Source of the DNA: Brevinema_A sp051647245
GTDB lineage: Bacteria; Spirochaetota; Brevinematia; Brevinematales; Brevinemataceae
Direction of reading: 5' to 3'
NCBI GenBank assembly: GCA_051647245.1
Contig: JBOFDS010000008.1
Location: 1 to 64,000 of the forward strand
Length of the DNA stretch: 64,000 nt
The position numbers were made by a program, and so were the translations under genes. A model generated the notes under the pieces. That model searched no databases, was not told the DNA's origin, and was given only the letters and a program-made list of their open reading frames with translations. Shown here one piece after another: positions 17,402 to 25,818 of this stretch. Each line of letters opens with the position of its first letter. Positions within the stretch are counted from its first letter, which is position 1.

Positions 17402-18574
17402 TTAATTTTTGATGACTTTCAAGAACTTCAATTTACCCATACGAATCACAGAAGTCTTATCAATAGCGATCTCTTCAGAGATCTTTTCATTGTCCACAGA
17501 AACGGCATTTTGAGTAATGAGACGACGAACTTCGCCTTTACTACTTGCAAGTCCTGCTTCAAGTAAACAATCGACAACAGATTTAGCCTCTGTGATTTCA
17601 AATTCGGGCATATTTTCAGGAATGCCACGATTTTTGAAGACATTCTCAAAATGTGCGAAGGCTTCTTCAGCAGCTTCAGCAGAATGATAATCAGCAACGA
17701 TGACTTTACCGAGTTCTACCTTGAGATTGCGTGGATTTTCACCACTCGCAAGACGTGCTTTGACACTTTCGACATCAACATCTGTCAAGAGACGGTAGTA
17801 TTTTTCGAGCATGGTATCAGGAATACTCATGATCTTCCCAAACATATTTTCAGGCGACTCTGTCAATCCGATATAGTTATTGAGAGATTTACTCATTTTT
17901 TGTACGCCGTCCGTCCCCTCAATGATAGGCATCGTAATGATACACTGAGGTTCTTGACCACGAGCTTGCTGTAAGGTACGACCAAAAAGAAGATTAAACT
18001 TCTGATCCGTGCCTCCTGCCTCGAGATCCGCTTCAAGTGCAACGGAATCGTAACCTTGAGCCAATGGATACATAAATTCCACTAAGGAAATAGGACGATG
18101 CTCGTTGAAACGTTTGGAGAAATCGTCTCTCTCTAAAAGCTGAGCCACAGTCACATGCGCTGTCAAACGAATCAAATCCGCAAAGTTTAATTTGTCAAGC
18201 CATTCAGAATTAAAACGAATGATGGTTTTTTCAGGATCAAGAATCTTAAAAAGCTGTTGTTTGTATGTTTCTGCATTAGCAAGAACTGTCTCCCTATCGA
18301 GAGGCTTACGGGTATCGCTTTTTCCAGATGGATCGCCTATCATACCTGTAAAATCACCGATCAAAAAGATAATCTCATGACCAAGTTTTTGGAGTTCACG
18401 TAATTTTCTAAGCACCACAGCATGACCAAGATGCAAATCTGGTGCGGATGGATCGGCACCCAATTTCACTTTGAGTGTACCTTTTTTCTTAAGCTTCGCC
18501 AAAAGCTCCTCTTCTGGGAGCAAATCGACGGTATTATTTTTGATAATTTTCAGTTGTTCGTCAGGAGTTAACAT
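17402..18574 (-). CDS. tyrS: Tyrosyl-tRNA synthetase
   Basis: Class I enzyme charging tRNA-Tyr. The HIGH-equivalent is in GADPSAPDLHLGHAVVLRK (about 38-56), KMSKS is intact in VQKMSKSLNNY (about 230), and the C-terminal 60 residues form an S4 RNA-binding domain (LLEAGLASSKGEVRRLITQNAV). LGADPSAPDLHLGH and the 390-aa length fit the longer TyrS (TyrZ-like) subgroup. GAGGAAA lies just before the ATG. It is the second gene of the leuS operon, 16 bp after leuS. Confidence 0.96.
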   Translation of the reverse strand: MLTPDEQLKIIKNNTVDLLPEEELLAKLKKKGTLKVKLGADPSAPDLHLGHAVVLRKLRELQKLGHEIIFLIGDFTGMIGDPSGKSDTRKPLDRETVLANAETYKQQLFKILDPEKTIIRFNSEWLDKLNFADLIRLTAHVTVAQLLERDDFSKRFNEHRPISLVEFMYPLAQGYDSVALEADLEAGGTDQKFNLLFGRTLQQARGQEPQCIITMPIIEGTDGVQKMSKSLNNYIGLTESPENMFGKIMSIPDTMLEKYYRLLTDVDVESVKARLASGENPRNLKVELGKVIVADYHSAEAAEEAFAHFENVFKNRGIPENMPEFEITEAKSVVDCLLEAGLASSKGEVRRLITQNAVSVDNEKISEEIAIDKTSVIRMGKLKFLKVIKN

Positions 18575-18590
18575 AATTTCCTCAATCTTT

Positions 18591-21014
18591 TTACTTTACG
18601 ACCACGTTCAAGAGCTTATCCGGCACGACAATTGCTTTGACAATCTGCTGACCAGCGATCTTATCTTTGATCTGTTCTAGTCCTTTTTGCTCAAGCTCTT
18701 CTTTGGAGAGACCCTTAGGAAGGATGATTTTATCACGAACCTTACCATTAATCTGGATAACAAATTCAATCTCGTCGTCAACACAAAGCGCCTCATCATA
18801 TTCAGGGAAACTTTGATCTGCAATCAATGGCTCATAACCAAGCATTTCCCATAGTTCTTCAGCCATATGAGGAGCAAATGGAGCTAATAATTTTGCGAGA
18901 GTTTCTAAAGTGGTTTTTGGTAATTTCTCACGAGAAGTCAAATCGTTCACCAAGATCATCATTGCAGAAATTGCTGTGTTAAATTGACTAATAGATTCAA
19001 TATCATGAGAGACTTTTTTGATTGTTTTATGAGTAAGTTTCAAAAGATCAGCAGGCACCTCTTCCTCAACAATCTTATCGCTTGTATATAGACGCCAAAC
19101 ACGATCCAAGAATTTTTTAATACCACGGATTCCATTCATAGACCAAGGCTTACTCATCTCGAGAGGCCCCATGAACATTTCGTACAAACGAAGACTATCC
19201 GCACCAAATTCAGCGACAATATCATCTGGGTTGACCACATTGCCACGAGATTTACTCATTTTTTCATTATTTTCACCAAGTATCATACCTTGGTTAACAA
19301 GTTTTTTGAATGGTTCTCTCGTAGAAACAAGTCCACAATCAAAGAGCACTTTGTGCCAAAAACGCGCATAGAGCAAATGAAGTACAGCATGCTCCTGACC
19401 ACCTACGTAGAGATCGACGGGCATCCAGTATTGTTCTTTTTTCGGATCAACGAGTTGTTCTGTGTTGTGAGGATCAATATATCTGAGGTAATACCAACAA
19501 GATCCAGCCCATTGAGGCATAGTGTTGGTTTCGCGACGAGCTGCCGCACCACATCTTGGACAAGAAGTATTAACCCAATCTGTTGCCTCCGCAAGTGGGG
19601 ATTCGCCTGTTACAGCAGGAAGATAGCTGGAAACTTCAGGAAGCATCAATGGAAGTTCGGATTCTGGAACAGGAACGATGCCACATTTTTCACAATGCAC
19701 CAAAGGAATTGGTTCTCCCCAAAAACGTTGTCTTGAGAAAATCCAATCACGGAGTTTGTATTGAACTTTGGCTTTTGCTTTTTGTTCTGCTTCTAATTTT
19801 GCCACAACTTTGACTTTCATCTCATCAGTTGGCAAGTTGGATAATTCTTCTGAATTGATGGAGATACCGTATTCTGTAAAGGCTTTTTCGCTGAGATCAG
19901 GTGCTTGACCATTTTTATCAGCTACCACGGCATGAATAGGCAAACCATAGGTTTTCGCAAAGGCATAATCACGCTCATCGTGAGCAGGAACAGCCATCAC
20001 AGCACCTGTACCATAAGTTTCAAGGACATAATCCCCAATCCAAATAGGAATTTCTTGCTGATTCACAGGATTGATCGCATAAGCACCAGTAAACACACCA
20101 GTTTTTTGCTTATTCAACTCTGTTCTTTCCATATCATTTTTACTTTTTGTTGCTTGAACATAAGATTCGACATCAGCACGTTGTGCATCTGTCGTGATTT
20201 TTTCAACTAAAACATGCCCAGGAGCAAGCACCACATAAGAAGCACCGTACAAAGTATCAGGTCTGGTCGTATAAACAACAATTGCTTCATTCGTCGAAGT
20301 TTCTGTGAAGGTGATTTCAGCACCTTCAGAACGGCCTATCCAATTTCTTTGGAGCAATTTGATGGAGTCCGGCCAGTCACAAAGATCCAAATCTGCGATC
20401 AATTCTTCTGCATAAGCCGTGATCTTCAAGACCCATTGACGGAGATTTTTTTTGACAACAGGATAGCCTGTTCTTTCATCTTTTCCATCAACAACTTCTT
20501 CATTAGCAAGGACAGTACGTGTTTCTTCCACCCAATTGACTGGCATCATCGCTTCATAAGCAAGACCCTTCTCAAATAATTTCAAGAAGATCATTTGAGT
20601 CCATTTGTAGTAATTATGGTCATGGGTGCAGACTTTTCTATCCCAATCATAAGCAAAACCAAGACTTTTGATCTGACGTTCAAAATTAGCAATATTAGAT
20701 TCTGTGGAAACACGTGGATGTGCACCGGTTTTAATGGCAAATTGCTCAGCAGGAAGCCCGAAAGAATCATAGCCCATAGGGTGCAAGACATTATAACCCT
20801 TCATGCGAAGATAGCGACCATAAATATCGGTCGCAGTATATCCTTCAGGATGCCCCACATGAAGCCCGTTCGCAGAAGGATATGGAAACATGTCTAATAA
20901 ATAAATACGTTTTTCAGGAGGAAATTTTTCATCTTCCGTTACTTTGAAAGAATTATTGTCTTCCCAATATTTTTGCCATTTTTGTTCAATATGATGAAAA
21001 TCATATACCATCAT
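18591..21014 (-). CDS. leuS: Leucyl-tRNA synthetase
   Basis: Class I enzyme charging tRNA-Leu, with an editing CP1 domain. HIGH region PYPSANGLHVGHPEGYT (about 54-60), CP1 with TTRPDTLYGASYVVLAPGH and the AVPAHDERDYAFA editing motif, zinc-finger-like CEKCGIVPVP and CPRCGAAARRET, KMSKSRGNVVNPDD, and a C-terminal LeuRS domain ending in IQINGKVRDKI. At 807 aa it is within the normal bacterial range (usually 800-870). An AAGGAG site lies before the tandem ATGATG, so either Met may be first. It opens the leuS-tyrS-sir2 operon. No leader peptide or T-box could be found. Confidence 0.97.
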   Translation of the reverse strand: MMVYDFHHIEQKWQKYWEDNNSFKVTEDEKFPPEKRIYLLDMFPYPSANGLHVGHPEGYTATDIYGRYLRMKGYNVLHPMGYDSFGLPAEQFAIKTGAHPRVSTESNIANFERQIKSLGFAYDWDRKVCTHDHNYYKWTQMIFLKLFEKGLAYEAMMPVNWVEETRTVLANEEVVDGKDERTGYPVVKKNLRQWVLKITAYAEELIADLDLCDWPDSIKLLQRNWIGRSEGAEITFTETSTNEAIVVYTTRPDTLYGASYVVLAPGHVLVEKITTDAQRADVESYVQATKSKNDMERTELNKQKTGVFTGAYAINPVNQQEIPIWIGDYVLETYGTGAVMAVPAHDERDYAFAKTYGLPIHAVVADKNGQAPDLSEKAFTEYGISINSEELSNLPTDEMKVKVVAKLEAEQKAKAKVQYKLRDWIFSRQRFWGEPIPLVHCEKCGIVPVPESELPLMLPEVSSYLPAVTGESPLAEATDWVNTSCPRCGAAARRETNTMPQWAGSCWYYLRYIDPHNTEQLVDPKKEQYWMPVDLYVGGQEHAVLHLLYARFWHKVLFDCGLVSTREPFKKLVNQGMILGENNEKMSKSRGNVVNPDDIVAEFGADSLRLYEMFMGPLEMSKPWSMNGIRGIKKFLDRVWRLYTSDKIVEEEVPADLLKLTHKTIKKVSHDIESISQFNTAISAMMILVNDLTSREKLPKTTLETLAKLLAPFAPHMAEELWEMLGYEPLIADQSFPEYDEALCVDDEIEFVIQINGKVRDKIILPKGLSKEELEQKGLEQIKDKIAGQQIVKAIVVPDKLLNVVVK

Positions 21015-21078
21015 TTTCTCCTTTTATACGTGTAAAACATGGTATTTACGTTATTGAAATTAGTTATTTCTTGATAAG

Positions 21079-21107
21079 AAAACTCCCCCCTGTTTTACAA
21101 GGAGGAG
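21079..21107 (-). terminator. Intrinsic terminator of the mre operon
   Basis: On the minus strand CTCCTCCTTG pairs with CAGGGGGGAG (two G-T pairs) around TAAAA, followed by TTTTCTT. The stop codon of the last gene is inside the hairpin. Confidence 0.75.
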
Positions 21108-21535
21108 ATATTGGTAGTGAATATTATTTTTTCATCTTTAAAAAAGATGATCTTATGAAATTCGATTCTAGGAATAAGGATAGGAAAAGAAACTGATTCA
21201 TTTTGTGAGATTTTCGAAGGAACAAGATGTACTAATAATTCATTAGCTTGATAAATAATCCTATCTGTGACATAATTATTCAAAGCAAAATTATAGTTTA
21301 GTAACATATATTGATCTAAATCAACAAAAACTCCAGGTATCTTATAATTATCCTTAAAGGAAGGATTTTGGTCAAAAAAATCTTGTAAGGATTGCCAAAA
21401 TTGAACTCTTTGATTGTTTGATAGTGAAATAGGTAAATTAAAATATAAAATTTCACCTTCGGGTTTGTTTATTTTTTTTGTTGGATCTACACATGAAGAG
21501 AGTAATAAAAATAACAGAATTCTAAAACCAATCAT
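21095..21535 (-). CDS. Lipoprotein of the mre operon
   Basis: Not recognised. From ATG at 21535 the N-terminus MIGFRILLFLLLSSCVDP is a lipoprotein signal with lipobox LSSC. The 146-aa product has a Lys/Pro stretch after the lipidated Cys, then a beta-rich region with several Asn and Phe. Its start overlaps the mreD end by 14 nt, so it is probably coupled to mreD. An earlier ATG inside mreD would spoil the signal peptide. The position after mreBCD suggests an envelope or elongasome role; in some bacteria penicillin-binding proteins or rodA sit here instead. Function is unknown. Confidence 0.8.
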   Translation of the reverse strand: MIGFRILLFLLLSSCVDPTKKINKPEGEILYFNLPISLSNNQRVQFWQSLQDFFDQNPSFKDNYKIPGVFVDLDQYMLLNYNFALNNYVTDRIIYQANELLVHLVPSKISQNESVSFPILIPRIEFHKIIFFKDEKIIFTTNISSL

Positions 21536-22037
21536 AATTATCTCTAGAGTGAAAACGAGCTGCAATAATATAGAGGATCACACCTATGAAAATATTGATC
21601 ATGATTTCGCTTGGAATTTTCAAAACAAAATAAAAATCTAGCAATTCTGTTCCCTCATAAATATTATAGAAAATACTATATAAGATATATTTAACGCTAG
21701 TTGCAAAGATTAAGTAGAATATAAATACGATGATACTTGCAACTTTTACGGCTTTTTGGAAAGGGGTGGCTAAAGCGCCGAGCAGAGTAAAGATAAAAGC
21801 GTTGATTCCAAATAATGTACCACTCATCAGATCTAATGCAAAACCAACAAAAAATCCAAAAATTTCACCCTTGAAAGAGCCTCTGGATAAAGCAACAATG
21901 ATTGTCATGAGAAGCATAAAATCAGGGTAAACACCACCAATAGAAAATGCTTGAATAGACTGGATCGCGAGTAAGAAAACAATCACAAAACCATATATAG
22001 AAAATGATAAAGCTTGATTATCTCTCATAAAATCCAT
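21522..22037 (-). CDS. mreD: Rod shape-determining protein MreD
   Basis: Integral inner-membrane protein of the elongasome. Residues form about five hydrophobic helices (FSIYGFVIVFLLAIQSIQAF, FMLLMTIIVALSRG, FGFFVGFALDLMSGTLFG, and so on) with the MreD hallmark GFALDLMSGTLFGINAF and YPDFMLL. The 171-aa length is normal. The start may be 22037 or the ATG three codons in (22028), which has a better-placed GGATGG; both overlap the mreC end by 11-20 nt. It follows mreC and mreB. Confidence 0.9.
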   Translation of the reverse strand: MDFMRDNQALSFSIYGFVIVFLLAIQSIQAFSIGGVYPDFMLLMTIIVALSRGSFKGEIFGFFVGFALDLMSGTLFGINAFIFTLLGALATPFQKAVKVASIIVFIFYLIFATSVKYILYSIFYNIYEGTELLDFYFVLKIPSEIMINIFIGVILYIIAARFHSRDNYDWF

Positions 22038-22899
22038 CCATTAAATTGGAAACATCCATTTCATTTGTATATTCTAAAATAAAAACATCAGACATTTTCT
22101 TATAATCAAAAGCAGGCTTCACGTAAAGAGTCTTAAAAAAGTCCTCAATAACGTTCTGTCCGATACCTTGAATGGAACCAACTCTAAGCCCAGGAGGATA
22201 AATTTCACTCTCACCTGAGGTTACAACAGAGTCACCTAACCTGATATCAGCATTAAACGGAATATATTCTAAAGAAAGATTTTGATTCCAAGAACCTTGT
22301 CCCTTGAGAACACCTGTATAGGCTTGATTTTCAAGCTTCACACCAAGATATAAGTTACGCGCAGACACGAGACGAACTTTACTTACACTCTCTGTGAGTT
22401 CAATAATTTTACCAACCAAAATCAAACGATCATTGCTTTCCGAGGAATAGACGACGGGCATATTCAAACGAATACCATCCCTCGTCCCCTTATCTATAAT
22501 AATATAATCTGCTAAAAAAGTTGGATCACGAAAAATAATCTTACTATAGTGTGCAGGATACTGCAAACGGGAACGAATACCAAGTTGACCACGAAGTTTT
22601 TGATTCTCATTCTGAACTTCATCATATAAAAAGGTAAGCTCACGATAATGAAGCAACCTCTGCTCAGCACTTTCTAAACGAGCTTCAAGATCTTGAATAC
22701 GCCTTACGTTAGTAAATACGTTTTGGATGGATTCAATTGTCCCAACAACCAGACGTTCCACATTATACAAGGCAGAAAAGAGAAATGTTCTAAAATAGAA
22801 TTGCTCCGTATTGATCTTGGAGGACATCGTAAAAAGACAAAAAATAAGTAAAAACAATGCAGTCACTGCTATTTTAAAACGGATAAAAAATCTCAACAT
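22018..22899 (-). CDS. mreC: Rod shape-determining protein MreC
   Basis: Bitopic elongasome protein linking MreB and periplasmic peptidoglycan enzymes. It has one N-terminal membrane helix (about 10-28, AVTALFLLIFCLFTMS), a coiled coil (about 65-105, RRIQDLEARLESAEQRLLH), and a beta-barrel region with the family features ADYIIIDKGTRDGIRLNMPVV (given whole at 20) and GDSVVTSGESEIYPPGLRVG. At 293 aa it is typical. It lies 9 bp after mreB. Confidence 0.94.
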   Translation of the reverse strand: MLRFFIRFKIAVTALFLLIFCLFTMSSKINTEQFYFRTFLFSALYNVERLVVGTIESIQNVFTNVRRIQDLEARLESAEQRLLHYRELTFLYDEVQNENQKLRGQLGIRSRLQYPAHYSKIIFRDPTFLADYIIIDKGTRDGIRLNMPVVYSSESNDRLILVGKIIELTESVSKVRLVSARNLYLGVKLENQAYTGVLKGQGSWNQNLSLEYIPFNADIRLGDSVVTSGESEIYPPGLRVGSIQGIGQNVIEDFFKTLYVKPAFDYKKMSDVFILEYTNEMDVSNLMDGFYER

Positions 22900-22908
22900 A
22901 ACTTCTTA

Positions 22909-23937
22909 CTAGATAGAATACGGTGTTTCGTAATACTTAATATTTTCTAAAAATTTACCACAACCAGTTGCCACACATGTTAAAGGATTGTCAGCTAAGA
23001 ATGCCGGCACACCTGTGTTTTTGGCGATGAATTTTGTCAATCCGCGAAGTAAAGCACCACCACCTGTCATAACAATACCACGATCAATAATATCAGCGGC
23101 AAGTTCTGCAGGAGTTTGGTCAAGCGTCAAACGAATAACATCTAAAACCTGATTCACAACATCTTGTAAAGACTCGCGAATCTCAACACTATCAATAGTT
23201 AAGGTTCTTGGGAGACCAGAAATGGTATCACGACCTTTAATCTCAATATGTTCAATTGTTTTTAATGGATACGCAGATCCAATTTTGATCTTCACTTCTT
23301 CAGCGGTTCTCTCACCAATACTGAGGTTATGGTAACGCTTCAAATGGTTGACAATAGCTTCATCAAACTTATCCCCACCAACACGGATGGAGTTTGTGAT
23401 CACGATACCACCAAGAGAAAGAACAGAAACTTCTGTAGTTCCACCACCGATATCAACAACCATATGACCAGCAGGCTCTTCAACAGGAATACCTGCCCCG
23501 AGCGCAGCAGCACGAGATTCTTCAATAAGATAAATCTTTGTTGCACCAGCTTGCTCAGCCGCTTCACGCACCGCACGACGCTCTACTTCGGTCACACCTG
23601 AAGGAACACCCATAACCATACGTGGGTACACTAATTTTTTATAAGGTTGACTTTTTGCCACAAAATATTTCATCATTTTACCAACAACTTCAAAGTCAGC
23701 AATAACACCATCTTGCATAGGACGAATCGCCAAAATATCACCAGGAGTCTTACCAAGCATTTTCTTAGCTTCGCGACCCACAGCAATAACCTTACCTGTA
23801 CTTGTTTGCAAAGCAACAACAGAAGGCTCTGAAAGCTCAATCCCTCTTCCTCTAACATAAATAAGTGTGTTTGCTGTTCCTAAATCAACCGCAATGTCGT
23901 TAATAAAAATATCTCTGACGCCAGTAAATAAACCCAT
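22909..23937 (-). CDS. mreB: Rod shape-determining protein MreB (bacterial actin)
   Basis: Actin-fold ATPase that organises lateral wall synthesis beneath the inner membrane. Motifs: phosphate 1 IAVDLGTANTLIYVRG (about 15-30), EPSVVALQ, phosphate 2 VVDIGGGTTEVSV, and adenosine motif IVMTGGGALLRGL. 342 aa is normal. GAGAGGACC precedes the ATG and a strong promoter lies 66 nt upstream. First gene of mreB-mreC-mreD-lipoprotein. The glycosyltransferase gene upstream ends in the same region, so part of the mre transcript might also come from it. Confidence 0.97.
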   Translation of the reverse strand: MGLFTGVRDIFINDIAVDLGTANTLIYVRGRGIELSEPSVVALQTSTGKVIAVGREAKKMLGKTPGDILAIRPMQDGVIADFEVVGKMMKYFVAKSQPYKKLVYPRMVMGVPSGVTEVERRAVREAAEQAGATKIYLIEESRAAALGAGIPVEEPAGHMVVDIGGGTTEVSVLSLGGIVITNSIRVGGDKFDEAIVNHLKRYHNLSIGERTAEEVKIKIGSAYPLKTIEHIEIKGRDTISGLPRTLTIDSVEIRESLQDVVNQVLDVIRLTLDQTPAELAADIIDRGIVMTGGGALLRGLTKFIAKNTGVPAFLADNPLTCVATGCGKFLENIKYYETPYSI

Positions 23938-24002
23938 GTGGTCCTCTCTTCCTTAATAAAAGAATTAATCTTATAATTTTATCTTTTTGAAAAACTAAAA
24001 TA

Positions 24003-24031
24003 ATTATAGCATTAAATGAAAAAAAACTCAA
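24003..24031 (-). promoter_or_regulatory. Promoter of the mreBCD unit
   Basis: Minus strand TTGAGT, 17-bp spacer, perfect TATAAT, with the -10 box 66 nt before the mreB ATG. Confidence 0.75.
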
Positions 24032-24051
24032 AATTTTTCATCACATTTTTT

Positions 24052-25587
24052 TTATTTAAATCGATTGAGCGTAAAAATAAAAGCTAATTTCACCCCTCTC
24101 CGAATACCTAATGAAAAAATAAACCAAAATACTATAGAAATCTCAAGAAATATTGCAGGTGCGAATAAAAAATTCTGACAATACCCACCTAAAGCAAGCA
24201 TCCAAACACTAATAGTGGTTATTTTGACCCATTTTTTGACTCCCATCGGCTTCTCTACGGACTTCAGGTAATCATGCCATTCGTTCGAAGTAGTAGCTAT
24301 GTCATGGTGTAAAAAAATATAAGGGGTGTGTACGGTCTTTTGAAGATCTGTAAGACAAAGTTCTCCAGCCGAGATCAAGTCTAAAAGTAGTGAAGTTCTA
24401 ATGACTGTTTTTTCGATCGGTAAAGAAGAAGTGTAATCCTTATCTAAAAAACCCTGTCTAACAGGCCTGTAACGGGGATAATATCCCTTTGCAAAGAACA
24501 CATTTGCTAATAAATTGTAGTAGAGGAAACTTCGACTTGTTTCCGTTTTAGAATAAATCAAAGGATATACAACATCAATCCGAGGATCACTAAAAATTCT
24601 ATTCACGGAGAACTTTGTAAATATCGGCAATTCTTGTCCTTTATTTAGAAAAATAACAATATCATACTGGGAGATTTGTTTAGTGAATTGTACTAATTCC
24701 GTAAGAGAGTTGATCGCTAAAATATTCTCTTCGAAACAAACAACATCCTTGTCCAAGATCACTACTAATTGCTTCAAAGAGCTTTTTGCGAAGGTTTGTA
24801 AATTCCAAAATTTTGTCAAAAATCTCCACACAATGGCCATAGTATCTTTAATCATATGCAGAATACTATCAATAGAAATCCTGCCAAAGGCTTGATCACG
24901 AACAAAAACTAAGACGATAGGATGTCCCACAATCTTAAAACCCTTATGATGGATCAAAGCCAATAACTCAATATCAAAAGCAAATTTCTTAACAAGAAGA
25001 TAGGGTAAAGACTTCTCCAAAGCTTCTCTCTTAAAAAGTTTGATTCCTGTTTGGGTATCTGTAACAGGTAATCGAAATAAAATCTTTACAATCAGTGCAT
25101 AAATAAAACTTGTTAGCTTACGAAATAAGGGGTAGTCTATATTAGAGCGAGGATCTTTTTTTGAACCAATAACCACATCTGCATCTTCAGCAAGCATCTC
25201 TTTAAAAAAATAAGGAAGGTGCTCAATAGGCAACTCAAGATCAGAATCTAAAAATAAAATATATTCACCAGAGGAAATCTCATAAGCTGTAGCTAAAGCT
25301 CGTCCTTTGCCATAATTACTCGGAGAAGAAATAACTTTGAGTTCAGGGATGTGAGCAATTTTTTGAAGTTCGAGTAAGGAGTTATCGGTTGATCCATCAT
25401 CAGAGACAATAACTTCAAAATTCCAAGACCAATCTCGTAAACTCTCCACAACCTTATTTACAGAGGAAACTATTAACTCTTCTTCATTATAAAAAGGCAT
25501 AATAATCGACAGTTTTTGTTGTTTCACAGATTGAGGGAGAGAATTGACAAGATCAAACACATTGTCAAAAGAAAACTTATTCATCAT
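24052..25587 (-). CDS. Two-part family 2 glycosyltransferase with membrane anchor
   Basis: The 511-aa protein opens with a full GT-2 (GT-A fold) domain of the dolichyl-phosphate-mannose-synthase/WcaA type (about 25-240): LSIIMPFYNEEELIV, DDGSTDNS, YILFLDSDLELP with DxD, and TDTQTGIKLFKREAL. A second region (about 265-400) resembles a degenerate GT-A fold (VVILDKDVVCFEENILAI, YDIVIFLNKGQELP, then DPRIDVVYPLIYS) but lacks a clear DxD. Two hydrophobic helices near the C-terminus anchor it in the membrane. It likely transfers a sugar to a lipid or envelope polymer; donor and acceptor are unknown. The start is ATG 25587 (or 25584) after TGAGGC; a TTG upstream is less likely. It precedes mreBCD on the same strand. 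Confidence 0.82.
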   Translation of the reverse strand: MMNKFSFDNVFDLVNSLPQSVKQQKLSIIMPFYNEEELIVSSVNKVVESLRDWSWNFEVIVSDDGSTDNSLLELQKIAHIPELKVISSPSNYGKGRALATAYEISSGEYILFLDSDLELPIEHLPYFFKEMLAEDADVVIGSKKDPRSNIDYPLFRKLTSFIYALIVKILFRLPVTDTQTGIKLFKREALEKSLPYLLVKKFAFDIELLALIHHKGFKIVGHPIVLVFVRDQAFGRISIDSILHMIKDTMAIVWRFLTKFWNLQTFAKSSLKQLVVILDKDVVCFEENILAINSLTELVQFTKQISQYDIVIFLNKGQELPIFTKFSVNRIFSDPRIDVVYPLIYSKTETSRSFLYYNLLANVFFAKGYYPRYRPVRQGFLDKDYTSSLPIEKTVIRTSLLLDLISAGELCLTDLQKTVHTPYIFLHHDIATTSNEWHDYLKSVEKPMGVKKWVKITTISVWMLALGGYCQNFLFAPAIFLEISIVFWFIFSLGIRRGVKLAFIFTLNRFK

Positions 25588-25818
25588 GAGCCTCAATCAC
25601 TCTTATTTTTATATCATTAAATATTCTTCTTCATAGAATAAGCGAATACAAGGACTGCTCCATTGAATTATAAAGATATTATACTATAAAATATCCTAAA
25701 AATCCAAATTTAATTATTTAACAGGATAATAAGCACAATATTTCATCAAGATTTTTTAGATTAATCCGACAATTGTACATAAGAGGAAAATCTATGTATT
25801 TTCATTCGGAGGAACATT

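Noticed and set aside
18591..21094. T-box or leader peptide control for leuS, and likewise for tyrS and proS
   Set aside because: Upstream gaps are 80 bp or less for leuS and 15-16 bp for tyrS; no T-box bulge sequence is present.
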